A stretch of DNA of 62,911 bases from Pseudomonas sp. PIC25 (GTDB taxonomy: Bacteria; Pseudomonadota; Gammaproteobacteria; Pseudomonadales; Pseudomonadaceae): NCBI RefSeq assembly GCF_002286785.1, contig NZ_MUJY01000073.1, positions 1 to 62,911 of the forward strand, given 5' to 3'. The notes beneath the pieces were generated by a model that saw nothing but the letters and a program-made list of their open reading frames with translations, searched no databases and was not told where the DNA came from. Made by a program: the position numbers and the translations under genes. Shown in pieces: positions 28,593 to 39,706 of this stretch (position 1 is its first letter; the number at the start of each line of letters is the position of its first letter).

Positions 28593-28710
28593 GGGAGACT
28601 CCAGGGCTTTCTTATGATTTTGTAGGACTGTAGGACAGTCGAGTCCGCCAACCCAGCCCGGATTCCCCCACCTTTTGCTCGGTATCGCGCGCTGCCGCCA
28701 CCTTGGTCGG

Positions 28711-28727
28711 GTAACACCCTGTGTTAC
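28711..28727. promoter_or_regulatory. Palindromic operator candidate between alkB2 and gntR
   Basis: Perfect inverted repeat GTAACAC-CCT-GTGTTAC in the divergent intergenic region, 42 bp before the gntR start and about 120 bp before alkB2. It also overlaps a weak -10-like TACACT. Probably the site where the GntR protein controls itself and alkB2. Confidence 0.6.
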
Positions 28728-28769
28728 ACTCCGCGCCTTGCGCGTTCTCCATGAATTCGAAGGAAAACC

Positions 28770-29429
28770 ATGACGTTCAAGGCACCGGACAGCCTCGCCG
28801 AGCAGATCGCTCACCATCTCGCCGAACGCATCATTCGGGGAGAGCTCAAGGAGCGTGAGCGGATCCAGGAGCTGAAAGTCACCCAGTCCCTGAATGTCAG
28901 CCGGGGCTCGGTACGCGAGGCGCTGCTGATTCTCGAGCGGCGGCACCTGATCGAAATATTGCCGCGCCGGGGTGCCCAGGTTGCGGAACTGACCCCGCAC
29001 AAGGTCAAGAGCCTCTACGCCCTGATGATGGAGCTGTACATCCTGCTCGCCCATGCCGTGGCCGAGCAGTGGCGCAAGGAGGAAGACCTGGCTCCGTTCC
29101 TGGCCATCCAGCAGCGTCTGGTGGATAGCGCGGAACGGCAGGACATCAATACTTTCGTCGACCACAGTTTCGACATCATGCGCGCGGCTTTCCCGTTCGC
29201 CGACAATCCCTACCTGCAGGAAACGGTGGAAAACCTCCTGCCGGCGATCAGTCGCAACTACCATCTGGCGCTGGAACGGCGCAAGGCGGAGATGGGGCAG
29301 TTCCTCAATGCCTTCGGCGACCTGTTGCAGGCGGTGATCGCCCGTGATCCGGCGCGCATCCGCGAGGTGCTCGGCGCGTACGGCAGGCACAACTGCGAGC
29401 TGGTGCTGGCCGCCCTGGCCGAGCGTTGA
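28770..29429 (+). CDS. GntR-family (FadR-type, FCD domain) regulator
   Basis: A 219-residue regulator: N-terminal winged helix (about 8-72; LKVTQSLNVSRGSVREALLILERRHLIEILPRRGAQV) and an all-helical FCD effector domain (about 80-210). It is the counterpart of PA1526, divergent from alkB2, so a role in controlling alkane hydroxylase expression is likely, perhaps through a fatty acid or alkane-derived ligand. A GGAAAA Shine-Dalgarno precedes ATG 28770. The stop lies 9 nt before smc, so the two are probably cotranscribed. Confidence 0.9.
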   Translation: MTFKAPDSLAEQIAHHLAERIIRGELKERERIQELKVTQSLNVSRGSVREALLILERRHLIEILPRRGAQVAELTPHKVKSLYALMMELYILLAHAVAEQWRKEEDLAPFLAIQQRLVDSAERQDINTFVDHSFDIMRAAFPFADNPYLQETVENLLPAISRNYHLALERRKAEMGQFLNAFGDLLQAVIARDPARIREVLGAYGRHNCELVLAALAER

Positions 29430-29438
29430 GGACCGGGC

Positions 29439-32400
29439 ATGCGCCTCAAGAGCATCAAGCTGGCCGGGTTCAAGTCCTTCGTCGACCCGACCACGGTCAG
29501 TTTCCCCAGCAACATGGCTGCCGTGGTTGGCCCCAACGGTTGCGGCAAGTCCAACATCATCGACGCCGTACGCTGGGTGATGGGCGAAAGCTCGGCTAAG
29601 AACCTGCGCGGCGAGTCGATGACCGACGTCATCTTCAACGGCTCCAACACCCGCAAGCCGGTGACCCAGGCCAGTATCGAGCTGATCTTCGACAACTCCG
29701 ACAATAGTCTGGTCGGCGAATACGCGGCCTTCGCGGAGATTTCCATCCGCCGCCGCGTGACCCGCGACGGGCAGAACACCTACTTCCTCAACGGTACCAA
29801 GTGCCGGCGCCGCGACATTACCGACATCTTCCTCGGTACCGGCCTGGGCCCGCGCAGCTACTCGATCATCGAGCAGGGCATGATCTCCAAGCTGATCGAG
29901 GCCAAGCCCGAGGACCTGCGCAACTTCATCGAGGAAGCCGCCGGCATCTCCAAATACAAGGAGCGCCGTCGCGAGACCGAAAGCCGTATCCGCCGCACCC
30001 AGGAAAACCTGGCGCGCCTGAGCGACCTGCGCGAAGAGCTGGAACGCCAGCTCGAGCGCCTGCACCGCCAGGCCCAGTCGGCGGAGAAGTACCAGGAATA
30101 CAAGGCCGAGGAGCGTCAGCTCAAGGCCCAGCTCGCGGCCCTGCGCTGGCAGGCACTGAACGACCAGGTCGGACAGCGCGAGAAGGTGATCGGCGATCAG
30201 GAGGTCGCGTTCGAGGCACTGGTGGCCGAGCAGCGTAACGCCGATGCCAGCATCGAACGGTTGCGCGACGGCCATCACGAGCTGTCCGAACGCTTCAACC
30301 AGGTCCAGGGCCGTTTCTACTCGGTGGGCGGCGACATCGCCCGCGTCGAGCAAAGCATCCAACATGGCCAGCAGCGCCTGCGCCAGTTGCAGGACGATTT
30401 GCGCGAGGCGGAGCGGGCGCGGCAGGAAACCGAGTCCCACCTCGGCCACGACCGCACCTTGCTGGCGACCCTGGGCGAAGAGCTGGCCATGCTCGAACCC
30501 GAGCAGGACATGGCCAGCGCCGCCGCAGAAGAATCCGCCGCCACCCTCGAGGATGCGGAAACCGCCATGCACGGCTGGCAGGAGCAATGGGACAGCTTCA
30601 ACCAGCGCAGCGCCGAGCCCCGTCGTGCCGCCGAGGTACAGCAGGCGCGCATCCTGCAGCTCGAACAGAGCCTCGAACGGCTGGTCGAGCGCGAGCGCCG
30701 CTTGAACGATGAGCGGGCGTTGCTCGCCGCCGATCCGGAAGATGCCGCGATTCTCGAGCTGTCCGAGCAGATGGCGGCCGGCGACCTGCTGCTGGAAGAG
30801 CTGCAGGCGGCGGAAGAAACCGTGGTCGAGCGCTTGGAACAGCTACGCGGCGAACTGCAGGAAGCGACCCGTGCGCAGCAGCAGACTCAGGGCGAGCTGC
30901 AACGGCTGAACGGCCGTATCGCCTCGCTGGAAGCGCTGCAGCAGGCGGCGCTGGACCCCGGCAAGGGGGCCGCCGAATGGCTGCGCGAACAGAATCTGCA
31001 CCAGCGGCCACGTCTGGCCGAGGGGCTGCGCGTCGAGCCCGGCTGGGAGCTGGCGGTGGAAACCGTACTCGGCGCCGATCTACAGGCCGTCCTGCTGGAC
31101 GATTTCACCGGCTTCGACCTGAGCGGCTTCGAACAGGGCGAGTTGCGCCTGGCCAGTCCGGCGCGGAGCGGGGCCCGGCTTCCCGGCAGCCTGTTGGACA
31201 AGGTGGAGGCTGCCATCGATCTGGCGCCTTGGCTGGGTGGCGTGCGTCCCGTCGAGTCGCTCGACGAGGCCCTGGCCCGGCGTTCGTCGCTGACCGATGG
31301 CGAGAGCCTGATCAGTCGCGACGGCTACTGGGTCGGCCGGCATTTCCTGCGGGTGCGGCGTGCCAGCGAAGCGGAATCCGGTGTACTGGCTCGTGGCCAG
31401 GAGCTGGAACGCTTGCAGGCGGAGCGCGAAGAGCGCGAGGCCGCCCTGGCCGATCTGGACGAACGCCTGCAGCGTTTGCGCGAAACCCAGCGTCAGCAGG
31501 AGGAGGCGCGCGAGCAGCAACGTCGGCGTTTGCAGGAAGCTGCACGGCAACAGAGTGAGCTGAAGGCGCAGTTGTCCGCCCAGCAGGCCAAGGTCGAGCA
31601 ACTGGCGCTGCGGCGTCGGCGTCTGGACGAGGAAATGGCCGAACTGGGCGAGCAGCGAGCCTTGGAGCACGAGCAACTCGGCGAGGCTCGCCTGCAGTTG
31701 CAGGACGCCCTGGACGCCATGGCGATCGATACCGAGCAGCGCGAGCAACTGTTGGCCAGCCGCGACGGCCTCCGCGAACGCCTCGACCGGGTGCGTCAGG
31801 AGTCGCGCCAACACAAGGACCACGCCCATCAATTGGCGGTCCGTATCGGCTCGCTGCGTGCCCAGCATGACTCCCTGCGGCAGTCACTCGAGCGCCTGGA
31901 GCTGCAGTTCGAGCGGGCCGTGGAGCGCCGGGAGCAACTGACGCTGAACCTGGAAGAGGGCGCGGCGCCGCTGGAAGAGTTGCGCATCAAGCTGGAGGAA
32001 CTGCTCGAACGGCGCATGGGCGTCGAGGAAGAACTCAAGCTGGCGCGGCTGGCGCTGGAAGATGCCGACCGCGAGCTGCGCGATGCCGAGAAACGCCGTA
32101 CCCAGGCCGAACAGCAGTCGCAACTGCTGCGCAGCCAACTGGAACAGCAGCGCATGGACTGGCAGGCGCTGACCGTTCGCCGCAAGGCGTTGCAGGATCA
32201 GCTCCACGAGGATGGCTACGATCTGCATGGCGTGCTGGCCACGCTGCCGGCAGAAGCCAGCGAGAAAGCCTGGGAAGAAGAACTGGAACGGCTGGCTGCG
32301 CGCATCCAGCGCCTTGGCCCGATCAACCTGGCGGCGATCGACGAATACCAGCAGCAATCCGAGCGTAAACGCTACCTCGACGCGCAGAACGACGATCTGG

Positions 32401-32927
32401 TGGAAGCGCTGGAAACCCTGGAAAACGTCATTCGCAAGATCGACCGGGAGACGCGCAACCGCTTCAAGGAAACCTTCGACCAGATCAATGCTGGCCTTCA
32501 GGCACTGTTTCCCAAGGTTTTCGGTGGCGGGCACGCTTACCTGGAACTTACCGGGGAAGATTTACTCGATACCGGGGTGGCGATCATGGCGCGCCCGCCG
32601 GGCAAGAAGAACAGCACCATCCATCTGCTGTCCGGCGGGGAAAAGGCGCTGACCGCGCTGGCCCTGGTATTTGCCATTTTCCAGCTCAACCCGGCGCCGT
32701 TCTGCATGCTCGACGAAGTCGATGCGCCGCTGGACGACGCCAACGTCGGTCGCTATGCGCGATTGGTCAAGGAAATGTCGGAAAAGGTGCAGTTCATCTA
32801 CATCACCCACAACAAGATCGCCATGGAAATGGCCGATCAGCTGATGGGGGTCACCATGCATGAGCCCGGCTGTTCCAGGCTGGTCGCAGTGGACGTGGAG
32901 GAGGCGGTCGCGCTGGCCGAAGCATGA
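29439..32927 (+). CDS. smc: Chromosome condensation protein SMC
   Basis: A 1162-residue SMC ATPase: N-terminal head with Walker A GPNGCGKSN (31-39) and Q-loop, long Glu/Gln/Arg/Leu-rich coiled coils (about 170-505 and 665-1000), a central hinge (about 510-655) and a C-terminal head with the ABC signature LSGGEK (about 1065) and Walker B FCMLDEVDAPLDD (about 1088). With ScpAB it loads at ParB sites and aligns chromosome arms. The kleisin genes are not here. It follows gntR and is followed by zipA and ligA, the standard Pseudomonas order. Confidence 0.97.
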   Translation: MRLKSIKLAGFKSFVDPTTVSFPSNMAAVVGPNGCGKSNIIDAVRWVMGESSAKNLRGESMTDVIFNGSNTRKPVTQASIELIFDNSDNSLVGEYAAFAEISIRRRVTRDGQNTYFLNGTKCRRRDITDIFLGTGLGPRSYSIIEQGMISKLIEAKPEDLRNFIEEAAGISKYKERRRETESRIRRTQENLARLSDLREELERQLERLHRQAQSAEKYQEYKAEERQLKAQLAALRWQALNDQVGQREKVIGDQEVAFEALVAEQRNADASIERLRDGHHELSERFNQVQGRFYSVGGDIARVEQSIQHGQQRLRQLQDDLREAERARQETESHLGHDRTLLATLGEELAMLEPEQDMASAAAEESAATLEDAETAMHGWQEQWDSFNQRSAEPRRAAEVQQARILQLEQSLERLVERERRLNDERALLAADPEDAAILELSEQMAAGDLLLEELQAAEETVVERLEQLRGELQEATRAQQQTQGELQRLNGRIASLEALQQAALDPGKGAAEWLREQNLHQRPRLAEGLRVEPGWELAVETVLGADLQAVLLDDFTGFDLSGFEQGELRLASPARSGARLPGSLLDKVEAAIDLAPWLGGVRPVESLDEALARRSSLTDGESLISRDGYWVGRHFLRVRRASEAESGVLARGQELERLQAEREEREAALADLDERLQRLRETQRQQEEAREQQRRRLQEAARQQSELKAQLSAQQAKVEQLALRRRRLDEEMAELGEQRALEHEQLGEARLQLQDALDAMAIDTEQREQLLASRDGLRERLDRVRQESRQHKDHAHQLAVRIGSLRAQHDSLRQSLERLELQFERAVERREQLTLNLEEGAAPLEELRIKLEELLERRMGVEEELKLARLALEDADRELRDAEKRRTQAEQQSQLLRSQLEQQRMDWQALTVRRKALQDQLHEDGYDLHGVLATLPAEASEKAWEEELERLAARIQRLGPINLAAIDEYQQQSERKRYLDAQNDDLVEALETLENVIRKIDRETRNRFKETFDQINAGLQALFPKVFGGGHAYLELTGEDLLDTGVAIMARPPGKKNSTIHLLSGGEKALTALALVFAIFQLNPAPFCMLDEVDAPLDDANVGRYARLVKEMSEKVQFIYITHNKIAMEMADQLMGVTMHEPGCSRLVAVDVEEAVALAEA

Positions 32928-33099
32928 TGCGACGAACGGTGTAAAGTTGCCTTTCGTCGTGCTAGCTTAGTGCCCACTTTTGTCGCACGTGGACAAAGTC
33001 AGTCAGAACAGGGAGTTGGCGCCCACGTGAGTGTGCTGAACAAAGGGACAGGATGTCCCGTGGCATCATCATTTTTTTCGTCAGGGGTCACAGAAATAC

Positions 33100-33921
33100 A
33101 TGGATATCGGTCTGCGCGAGTGGCTGATCGTCATCGGCATCATTGTCATTGCCGGCATTCTCTTCGATGGCTGGCGCCGGATGCGCGGCAGCAAAGGCAA
33201 GCTGAAATTCAAACTCGATCGCAGTTTCGCCAACATGCCCGACGATGAGGGTACTGCCGAACTGCTGGGTCCGGCACGGGTGGTGGAGCGTCACCAGGAA
33301 CCGTCGCTGGATGAGGAAGACCTGCCCGCCATGAGCGCTCGCGAGCTGAACAAGCGCCGTGGAAGCGAGCCGCGCCAGGGCGACCTGAACCTCGACGAGC
33401 CGGTGCCGACCCTGCTCAACCCCGTCGACGAAGGCAAGCCGGCTCCGCGCAAGGCCGCGGCCAAGGAAGAGCCGAAGGAACTGCCGCCGGTGGAGGAAGT
33501 GCTGGTGATCAACGTCGTTGCCCGGGAAGAAGGTGGCTTCAAGGGGCCGGCGCTGTTGCAGAACATTCTGGAAAGCGGGCTGCGTTTCGGCGAGATGGAC
33601 ATCTTCCATCGTCACGAAAGCATGGCCGGCAACGGCGAGGTGCTGTTCTCCATGGCCAACGGCGTCAAGCCGGGCACCTTCGACCTGGACGACATCGACC
33701 ATTTCAGCACCCGTGCAGTCAGCTTCTTCCTCGGTCTGCCGGGGCCGCGCCATCCCAAGCAGGCATTCGACGTGATGGTCGCCGCCGCCCGCAAGCTCTC
33801 CCACGAGCTGAACGGCGAATTGAAGGATGACCAGCGCAGCGTGATGACCGCACAAACCATCGAACACTACCGCCAGCGCATCGTCGAATTCGAGCGCCGG
33901 CAGTTGACCACCAAGCGCTAA
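33100..33921 (+). CDS. zipA: Cell division protein ZipA
   Basis: A 273-residue FtsZ tether: an N-terminal TM anchor with the cytoplasmic domain following (ATG 33100, [19 protein letters not shown]), a charged linker rich in Pro, Glu and Lys (about 25-130) and the C-terminal FtsZ-binding domain (about 135-270). ZipA anchors the Z ring to the inner membrane. The 172-nt gap after smc has no ORF of its own. A long hairpin repeat separates it from ligA. Confidence 0.94.
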   Translation: MDIGLREWLIVIGIIVIAGILFDGWRRMRGSKGKLKFKLDRSFANMPDDEGTAELLGPARVVERHQEPSLDEEDLPAMSARELNKRRGSEPRQGDLNLDEPVPTLLNPVDEGKPAPRKAAAKEEPKELPPVEEVLVINVVAREEGGFKGPALLQNILESGLRFGEMDIFHRHESMAGNGEVLFSMANGVKPGTFDLDDIDHFSTRAVSFFLGLPGPRHPKQAFDVMVAAARKLSHELNGELKDDQRSVMTAQTIEHYRQRIVEFERRQLTTKR

Positions 33922-33929
33922 AGGAAATC

Positions 33930-33988
33930 GCGAGCGACAAGCTGCAAGCCCCAAGCGGTAAGCCCGGAGCTTGCAGCTTGTCGCTTGC
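33930..33988. repeat. Hairpin-forming intergenic repeat between zipA and ligA
   Basis: Arms GCGAGCGACAAGCTGCAAGC (33930-33949) and GCTTGCAGCTTGTCGCTTGC (33969-33988) are complementary over 20 bp with a single G/T pair. No T run follows. This type of 'caagctgcaagc' palindrome is frequent between Pseudomonas genes. Confidence 0.85.
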
Positions 33989-33995
33989 GGCTTGA

Positions 33996-36377
<2,382 letters not shown>

Positions 36378-36437
36378 TCGTTGCCACGCTCTGCGTGGCA
36401 ATGCAGCCTGCGATACTCTGCGTCGCGACTCCCGACC
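36378..36437. repeat. Dispersed intergenic palindrome repeat, copy A
   Basis: A string of short palindromes (GTTGCCACGCTCTGCGTGGC followed by a GCGATACTCTGCGTCGC-type unit). Almost the same 60-bp unit recurs at 36598-36659. Confidence 0.8.
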
Positions 36438-36555
36438 TTAATCGCCCTCGACTGGGTTTCGTGTCGCTGTACCATTCGAAATGGCACGACCCGGTGGGCG
36501 AATGAGTTCGCCCCTACAGGTGTTCGGGCTTTGCTGTCGAATGAGGCCCTATCAG

Positions 36556-36582
36556 CGCTTCGCCAGCAGAGCTGGCTCCTAC
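36556..36582. repeat. Dispersed Pseudomonas intergenic repeat, copy 2
   Basis: Same core as 3331-3360 (TTCGCCAGCAGAGCTGGCTC), lying between the two copies of the palindrome repeat. Confidence 0.75.
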
Positions 36583-36597
36583 GGAGAGCCCCCGGAC

Positions 36598-36659
36598 GAT
36601 CGTTCCCACACTCTGCGTGGGAATGCAGCCTGCGACGCTCCGCGTCGCGAATCCCGACT
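36598..36659. repeat. Dispersed intergenic palindrome repeat, copy B
   Basis: Second copy of the unit at 36378-36437 (GTTCCCACACTCTGCGTGGG, then GCGACGCTCCGCGTCGC). It ends at the -35 element proposed for the small RNA that follows. Confidence 0.8.
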
Positions 36660-36688
36660 TGCCAGCCTTTCCGCGAAGCGCCTATAGT
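36659..36688 (+). promoter_or_regulatory. Candidate promoter of an intergenic small RNA
   Basis: TTGCCA (36659-36664) and TATAGT (36683-36688) with an 18-bp spacer, placed to start transcription about 36695. Confidence 0.5.
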
Positions 36689-36694
36689 GCCGCC

Positions 36695-36777
36695 GTCGCG
36701 GTAATCCGCGACTGACCTTGGCCGGTCGGATAGACGAAGGCGCACAGCGCCCCAACTTCATTGCAGGCGCTTTTTTT
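36695..36777 (+). ncRNA. Candidate intergenic small RNA (about 83 nt)
   Basis: A promoter-like pair is followed by a perfect hairpin GTCGCGG-TAAT-CCGCGAC (36695-36712), a short linker, and an intrinsic terminator AGCGCC (36746-36751)/GGCGCT (36766-36771) with a run of seven T. No ORF of useful length lies inside. The arrangement of promoter, 5' stem-loop, single-stranded middle and U-tailed terminator is that of a trans-acting sRNA. I do not recognise a named family. Confidence 0.5.
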
Positions 36778-36803
36778 GTGCCCGCAATGTCGTGTCATGG
36801 CAG

Positions 36804-36868
36804 CTGTGCGCGGGACACCTTCGGGTGTGCCGGGTTCCTTTGTCCCCGGTCGGCCAACCTGCGCACAG
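36804..36868 (+). ncRNA. Structured leader RNA candidate upstream of the DUF3077 gene
   Basis: A perfect 8-bp closing stem (CTGTGCGC 36804-36811 with GCGCACAG 36861-36868) encloses a UUCG-capped hairpin (ACACC-TTCG-GGTGT, 36815-36828) and a second hairpin (CCGGG 36830-36834 with CCCGG 36845-36849), so it can fold into a multibranched junction. It ends 64 nt before the DUF3077 start. No T run follows, so it is probably a 5' leader element rather than a terminator. Confidence 0.5.
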
Positions 36869-36932
36869 TTGCCTCCCATTTCACTTGGCCGTGAAGGGTG
36901 GCAGCTCTCTCATCTGACGAAGGAGCTTCACC

Positions 36933-37199
36933 ATGCGTTCTGAATGTGTTCACACCCAGCCCGTCGCGTTTCATCGTTGTAACGACGGTGCTCATCACCT
37001 GTTCAATGTCCAGCCCGACGTGCCGGCCCATGCGGCCCTGGAGTGCGCTTGCCTGCTGCTGGATGCCGCCGAAGAGCTGGCGGTGCAGGCCACCAGCACG
37101 GGCAGCGAACAACTCGGCTATGCCTGCGGTTATCTGATCGAGATGGCCCGAGCGGCTATGCAGGCTTGTCTGGAGGGTGACATGGGCCTTATGCGCTAG
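36933..37199 (+). CDS. DUF3077-family small protein
   Basis: An 88-residue soluble protein with the layout of DUF3077: a short N-terminal strand, the motif HHLFNVQPDVPAHAALECACLLLDAAEELA (about 23-52) and a second helix ending the protein. The family is abundant in Pseudomonas and of unknown function. The ATG at 36933 has AAGGAG seven bases upstream. It sits behind the structured leader at 36804-36868. Position after ligA matches PA1530. Confidence 0.8.
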   Translation: MRSECVHTQPVAFHRCNDGAHHLFNVQPDVPAHAALECACLLLDAAEELAVQATSTGSEQLGYACGYLIEMARAAMQACLEGDMGLMR

Positions 37200-37225
37200 G
37201 CGTTGCAGGGGCGAGCTTGCTGGCG

Positions 37226-37255
37226 AAGCTTTTCGCCAGCAGGGCTGGCTCCTAC
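37226..37255. repeat. Dispersed Pseudomonas intergenic repeat, copy 3
   Basis: Same core as 3331-3360 with one base changed (TTTTCGCCAGCAGGGCTGGC). Adjacent bases (37267-37330) carry further 'gggcgaaat/ggatt' fragments; no gene is seen in 37200-37376. Confidence 0.75.
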
Positions 37256-37376
37256 GACGAGCCGGGCGAAATTCTTGCCCGAGGGCCGATGGGGCGCAAC
37301 GGTAGGAGCGGATTCATCCGCGAATGGGGTAGGCAGAAGGGGGGCGAGCGGGCGCGCCCCCGGCGCGCATTGGCGC

Positions 37377-37655
37377 TTAGTTGATCGCGTCGGTCAGGGC
37401 TTTGGCTGGGACGAATTTGACGACTTTCTTGGCGGCGATCTCGATGGCGGCGCCGGTCTGCGGATTGCGGCCGGTGCGGGCCGGGCGTTCGCTGACTTTC
37501 AGTTTGCCGATGCCCGGCAGGGTCAGCTCGTCACCGTTCTCCAGGGCGTCGCTGACGATTTCGCTGAGCTGCTCCAGCACGGCGCGCACGCTGGCCTTGG
37601 GGGCGTCGGTGGCTTCGGCGATATCGCTGATCAGTTGGTCTTTGGTAATTGCCAT
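37377..37655 (-). CDS. HU-family histone-like DNA-binding protein
   Basis: A 92-residue HU protein. The N-terminal dimerisation helices begin MAITKDQLISDIAEATDAPK and the DNA-binding arm contains ERPARTGRNPQTGAAIEIAAKKVVKF (about 57-82) with the intercalating proline. The N-terminal sequence resembles the P. aeruginosa PA5348/HupN type rather than HupA or HupB. HU bends DNA and shapes the nucleoid. It ends convergent with the DUF3077 gene. GGAG lies nine bases before the ATG. Confidence 0.92.
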   Translation of the reverse strand: MAITKDQLISDIAEATDAPKASVRAVLEQLSEIVSDALENGDELTLPGIGKLKVSERPARTGRNPQTGAAIEIAAKKVVKFVPAKALTDAIN

Positions 37656-37774
37656 GGGTTCTTACTCCATCAGGTTTTGAATGAGCGCAGCCGTCCGGCT
37701 GCGCTTGTGCATCGATTCGGTGTGCCGCTGCGGGACTGCGAAGTGCGGGCGTGCAGCACGCTAGCACAGAACGC

Positions 37775-38260
37775 TCAAGGATAGGCTGCGGCAGGGGCGC
37801 GCGCCTCGTTATATGTGCTGGGAATCGGCACGTTGTCACCTGCCATGGCTTTTTCCACTTCCTGGCGCAGGTTGCTGAAGCCGAACTCGTAGAAACGGCT
37901 GATCATCGCCTCGTTGGCGTGGCAGATGGCCATGGCCTGGTGCAGCGACAGGTTCTGGTCGAGCAGGTTGGCGGCGCGCACCTTGAGTTCGAAGAGCGTG
38001 AGGAAGCTGGTATCGAAGTTGGCCTTGCGCAGCAGGTCCCGTGTTTCGCCGACCATGCGCCGCCAGTTGCTGCGGACGAAGTCGAGCGAGTTCTTGTCCA
38101 TGGACAGGCACGTGGCGTAGATGCGGTTTTCCTCCAGCACCCGTTCGACGCTTTGCATGATTCGATCGGCGTCGATGTCCTTGGCGCTGGCGTCCGGGAC
38201 GGGCGTGCTGAAAACGCTGGTGGTGATGAGGGCGAGGGGGACGGCTTTTCTGGGCGACAT
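37775..38260 (-). CDS. Predicted secreted helical protein of unknown function
   Basis: A 161-residue protein with a signal-like N terminus (about 1-26: MSPRKAVPLALITTSVFSTP, cleavage near ASA), then mostly helices with two cysteines (about 51 and 113) that could form a disulfide. Codon usage and third-position GC fit the host. No family recognised. It lies between the HU gene and the AraC-type regulator on the same strand, separated by about 120 and 143 nt, so probably transcribed alone. Confidence 0.6.
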   Translation of the reverse strand: MSPRKAVPLALITTSVFSTPVPDASAKDIDADRIMQSVERVLEENRIYATCLSMDKNSLDFVRSNWRRMVGETRDLLRKANFDTSFLTLFELKVRAANLLDQNLSLHQAMAICHANEAMISRFYEFGFSNLRQEVEKAMAGDNVPIPSTYNEARAPAAAYP

Positions 38261-38403
38261 GGTTCCGGGGCTCCCGAGGACTCAGGAGCGGCAGACGCTA
38301 CCGGCTTGCCGAGGTGTTGCCTAGCGTCGGAATGTGACAAGGCTTGGCATTTGTGAGCCGGTTCTAAAGCCGAGAGGCCAATTTGAGTGGAGCGCGCAGG
38401 CGA

Positions 38404-39273
38404 TCAAAATCCTGGCACGGCGTCCCGCAGGTCATGGCTCTTCTGAGCGGCCTGGATCGTATTGGCCTGGGCCACCTGCCGCCTCGGTGGGCCGTCGCGG
38501 CGAAAATCGCTGGGGCTACACTCGAAATACTGCTTGAAGGCGCGGGCAAAGTAGGATGGGTCCTTGAAACCGACCGTATAGGCGATGCTGGTGACCGGCA
38601 TCTGGCTGTTGCAGAGCAGGTCCTTGGCGCGCTCCATGCGCTTCTGCAGGACGAATTCGACGAAGCCGATGCCATGGGTCTGCTTGAACAGTCGGCTGAA
38701 GCGGAACGGCGTCATGCCGCAGAGCTGGGCCATTGTCTTGCCATCAATCTGCTCGGTGTAGTGCTGCTCGATGTAGCGGACGGCTTTCTGCAGGGGCTGC
38801 TGTTTGTGGAAGTCCGGCGTCAGGCGGACGCTTTCCGGCAGGTGGTGAGTGCGGGGCAGGTGGTTCTTCCTGTCCTCCCTGGGTTCCCGGCGCAGTTTGC
38901 ACAATTCTTGGAGTGCGCTGAGATAGCGGGCGCATTCCGGGTCGGTCAGCGGCAATACCAGGTAGTCCCAAGTACCCGAGCGAAACGCCCAGACCGCGAG
39001 TTCTTCCGAATGCTGCTGGGTCAGCATGGTGATCGGGATGGAGGGGATGGCGTTCTTGAGCTCCAGCAACAGACCGAGCCCCAGCGAGTCGGGGCGGTCA
39101 TAGTGCATGCAGATCATGTCGGGGCGCCGGCGGGTATCGATACCGGCCACGCTCAGGTCGCGGGCCAGATCGATCTGGCAGACATCGGCAAACAGTGGAA
39201 TGAAATCCTGCGCCGAACGGTCATGAGTCAGGTCGAACCACAGCAATTGTGGTACTGCCGTACGAGAGTTCAT
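38404..39273 (-). CDS. AraC-type regulator with receiver-like N-terminal domain, divergent from flp
   Basis: A 289-residue protein. The first half resembles a degenerate response-regulator receiver (alternating strands and helices, PDMICMHYD at about 51-59, and a PITMLTQQ segment at about 79-86). The second half is an AraC DNA-binding domain with HTH 1 (KTMAQLCGMTPFRFSRLFK) and HTH 2 (VTSIAYTVGFKDPSYFARAFKQYF). The position, divergent from flp across a 500-bp control region, makes it the best candidate for a regulator of the Tad locus; in P. aeruginosa that role is played by PprB, a different family. The target is inferred from position only. Confidence 0.85.
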   Translation of the reverse strand: MNSRTAVPQLLWFDLTHDRSAQDFIPLFADVCQIDLARDLSVAGIDTRRRPDMICMHYDRPDSLGLGLLLELKNAIPSIPITMLTQQHSEELAVWAFRSGTWDYLVLPLTDPECARYLSALQELCKLRREPREDRKNHLPRTHHLPESVRLTPDFHKQQPLQKAVRYIEQHYTEQIDGKTMAQLCGMTPFRFSRLFKQTHGIGFVEFVLQKRMERAKDLLCNSQMPVTSIAYTVGFKDPSYFARAFKQYFECSPSDFRRDGPPRRQVAQANTIQAAQKSHDLRDAVPGF

Positions 39274-39647
39274 GGCTGTAACAGGTCCGATTTCGACTGT
39301 TAGGAATTACTTACATAGAAGGCAAAGTGACATCGATACAAAGAACCGATGTTCATAAGCATTAGATCATTGGGGATTAAGCAGAGCCCGCAAGGTTTGT
39401 AGGGGTTCGGTCGCGATTCCTGGCGACGAAAAAAGTTCCCTGGGTCGGAGAGGATTTCTATTTCCTTTGATGTTGAGAATAAATATTGAATGGAAAAGCT
39501 TCTCTTCGGTACGCAGGAAAGTTGGCTCTCCAATGCTTGTCAATTTTCTGGCGAGCGGGTTTCTGCATTCCTATCTGCTTGAGCAAATGCCATTTTGCCT
39601 AACCCTGGTGCGGCGTCGGTTGCCCATTTCTTTATTTGTCCGGTTCC

Positions 39648-39706
39648 GCAAAAAAGTCCCTGAGTTCTGCAAAAAGTTCCTAACCCCTCTTTCGATTGGA
39701 TAACTA
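39648..39706 (+). promoter_or_regulatory. Direct repeats and promoter candidate upstream of flp
   Basis: GCAAAAAAGTCCC (39648-39660) and GCAAAAAGTTCC (39669-39680) are repeated in the same orientation 20-21 bp apart. The second overlaps a possible -35 (TTCCTA, 39678-39683) 17 bp upstream of TAACTA (39701-39706). A related copy (GAAAAAAGTTCCCTGG) lies at about 39428. This is the geometry of an AraC-type activator site. The rest of the 39274-39774 gap is AT-rich and holds no accepted ORF. Confidence 0.5.

Noticed and set aside
27456-30587. A 1043-codon minus-strand open frame
   Set aside because: Only the last 378 codons are alkB2. The rest is antisense to gntR and smc, an artefact of GC-rich codon usage.
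39300-39533. A 77-codon minus-strand ORF upstream of flp
   Set aside because: No good start signal, atypical composition, lies in the AT-rich control region.
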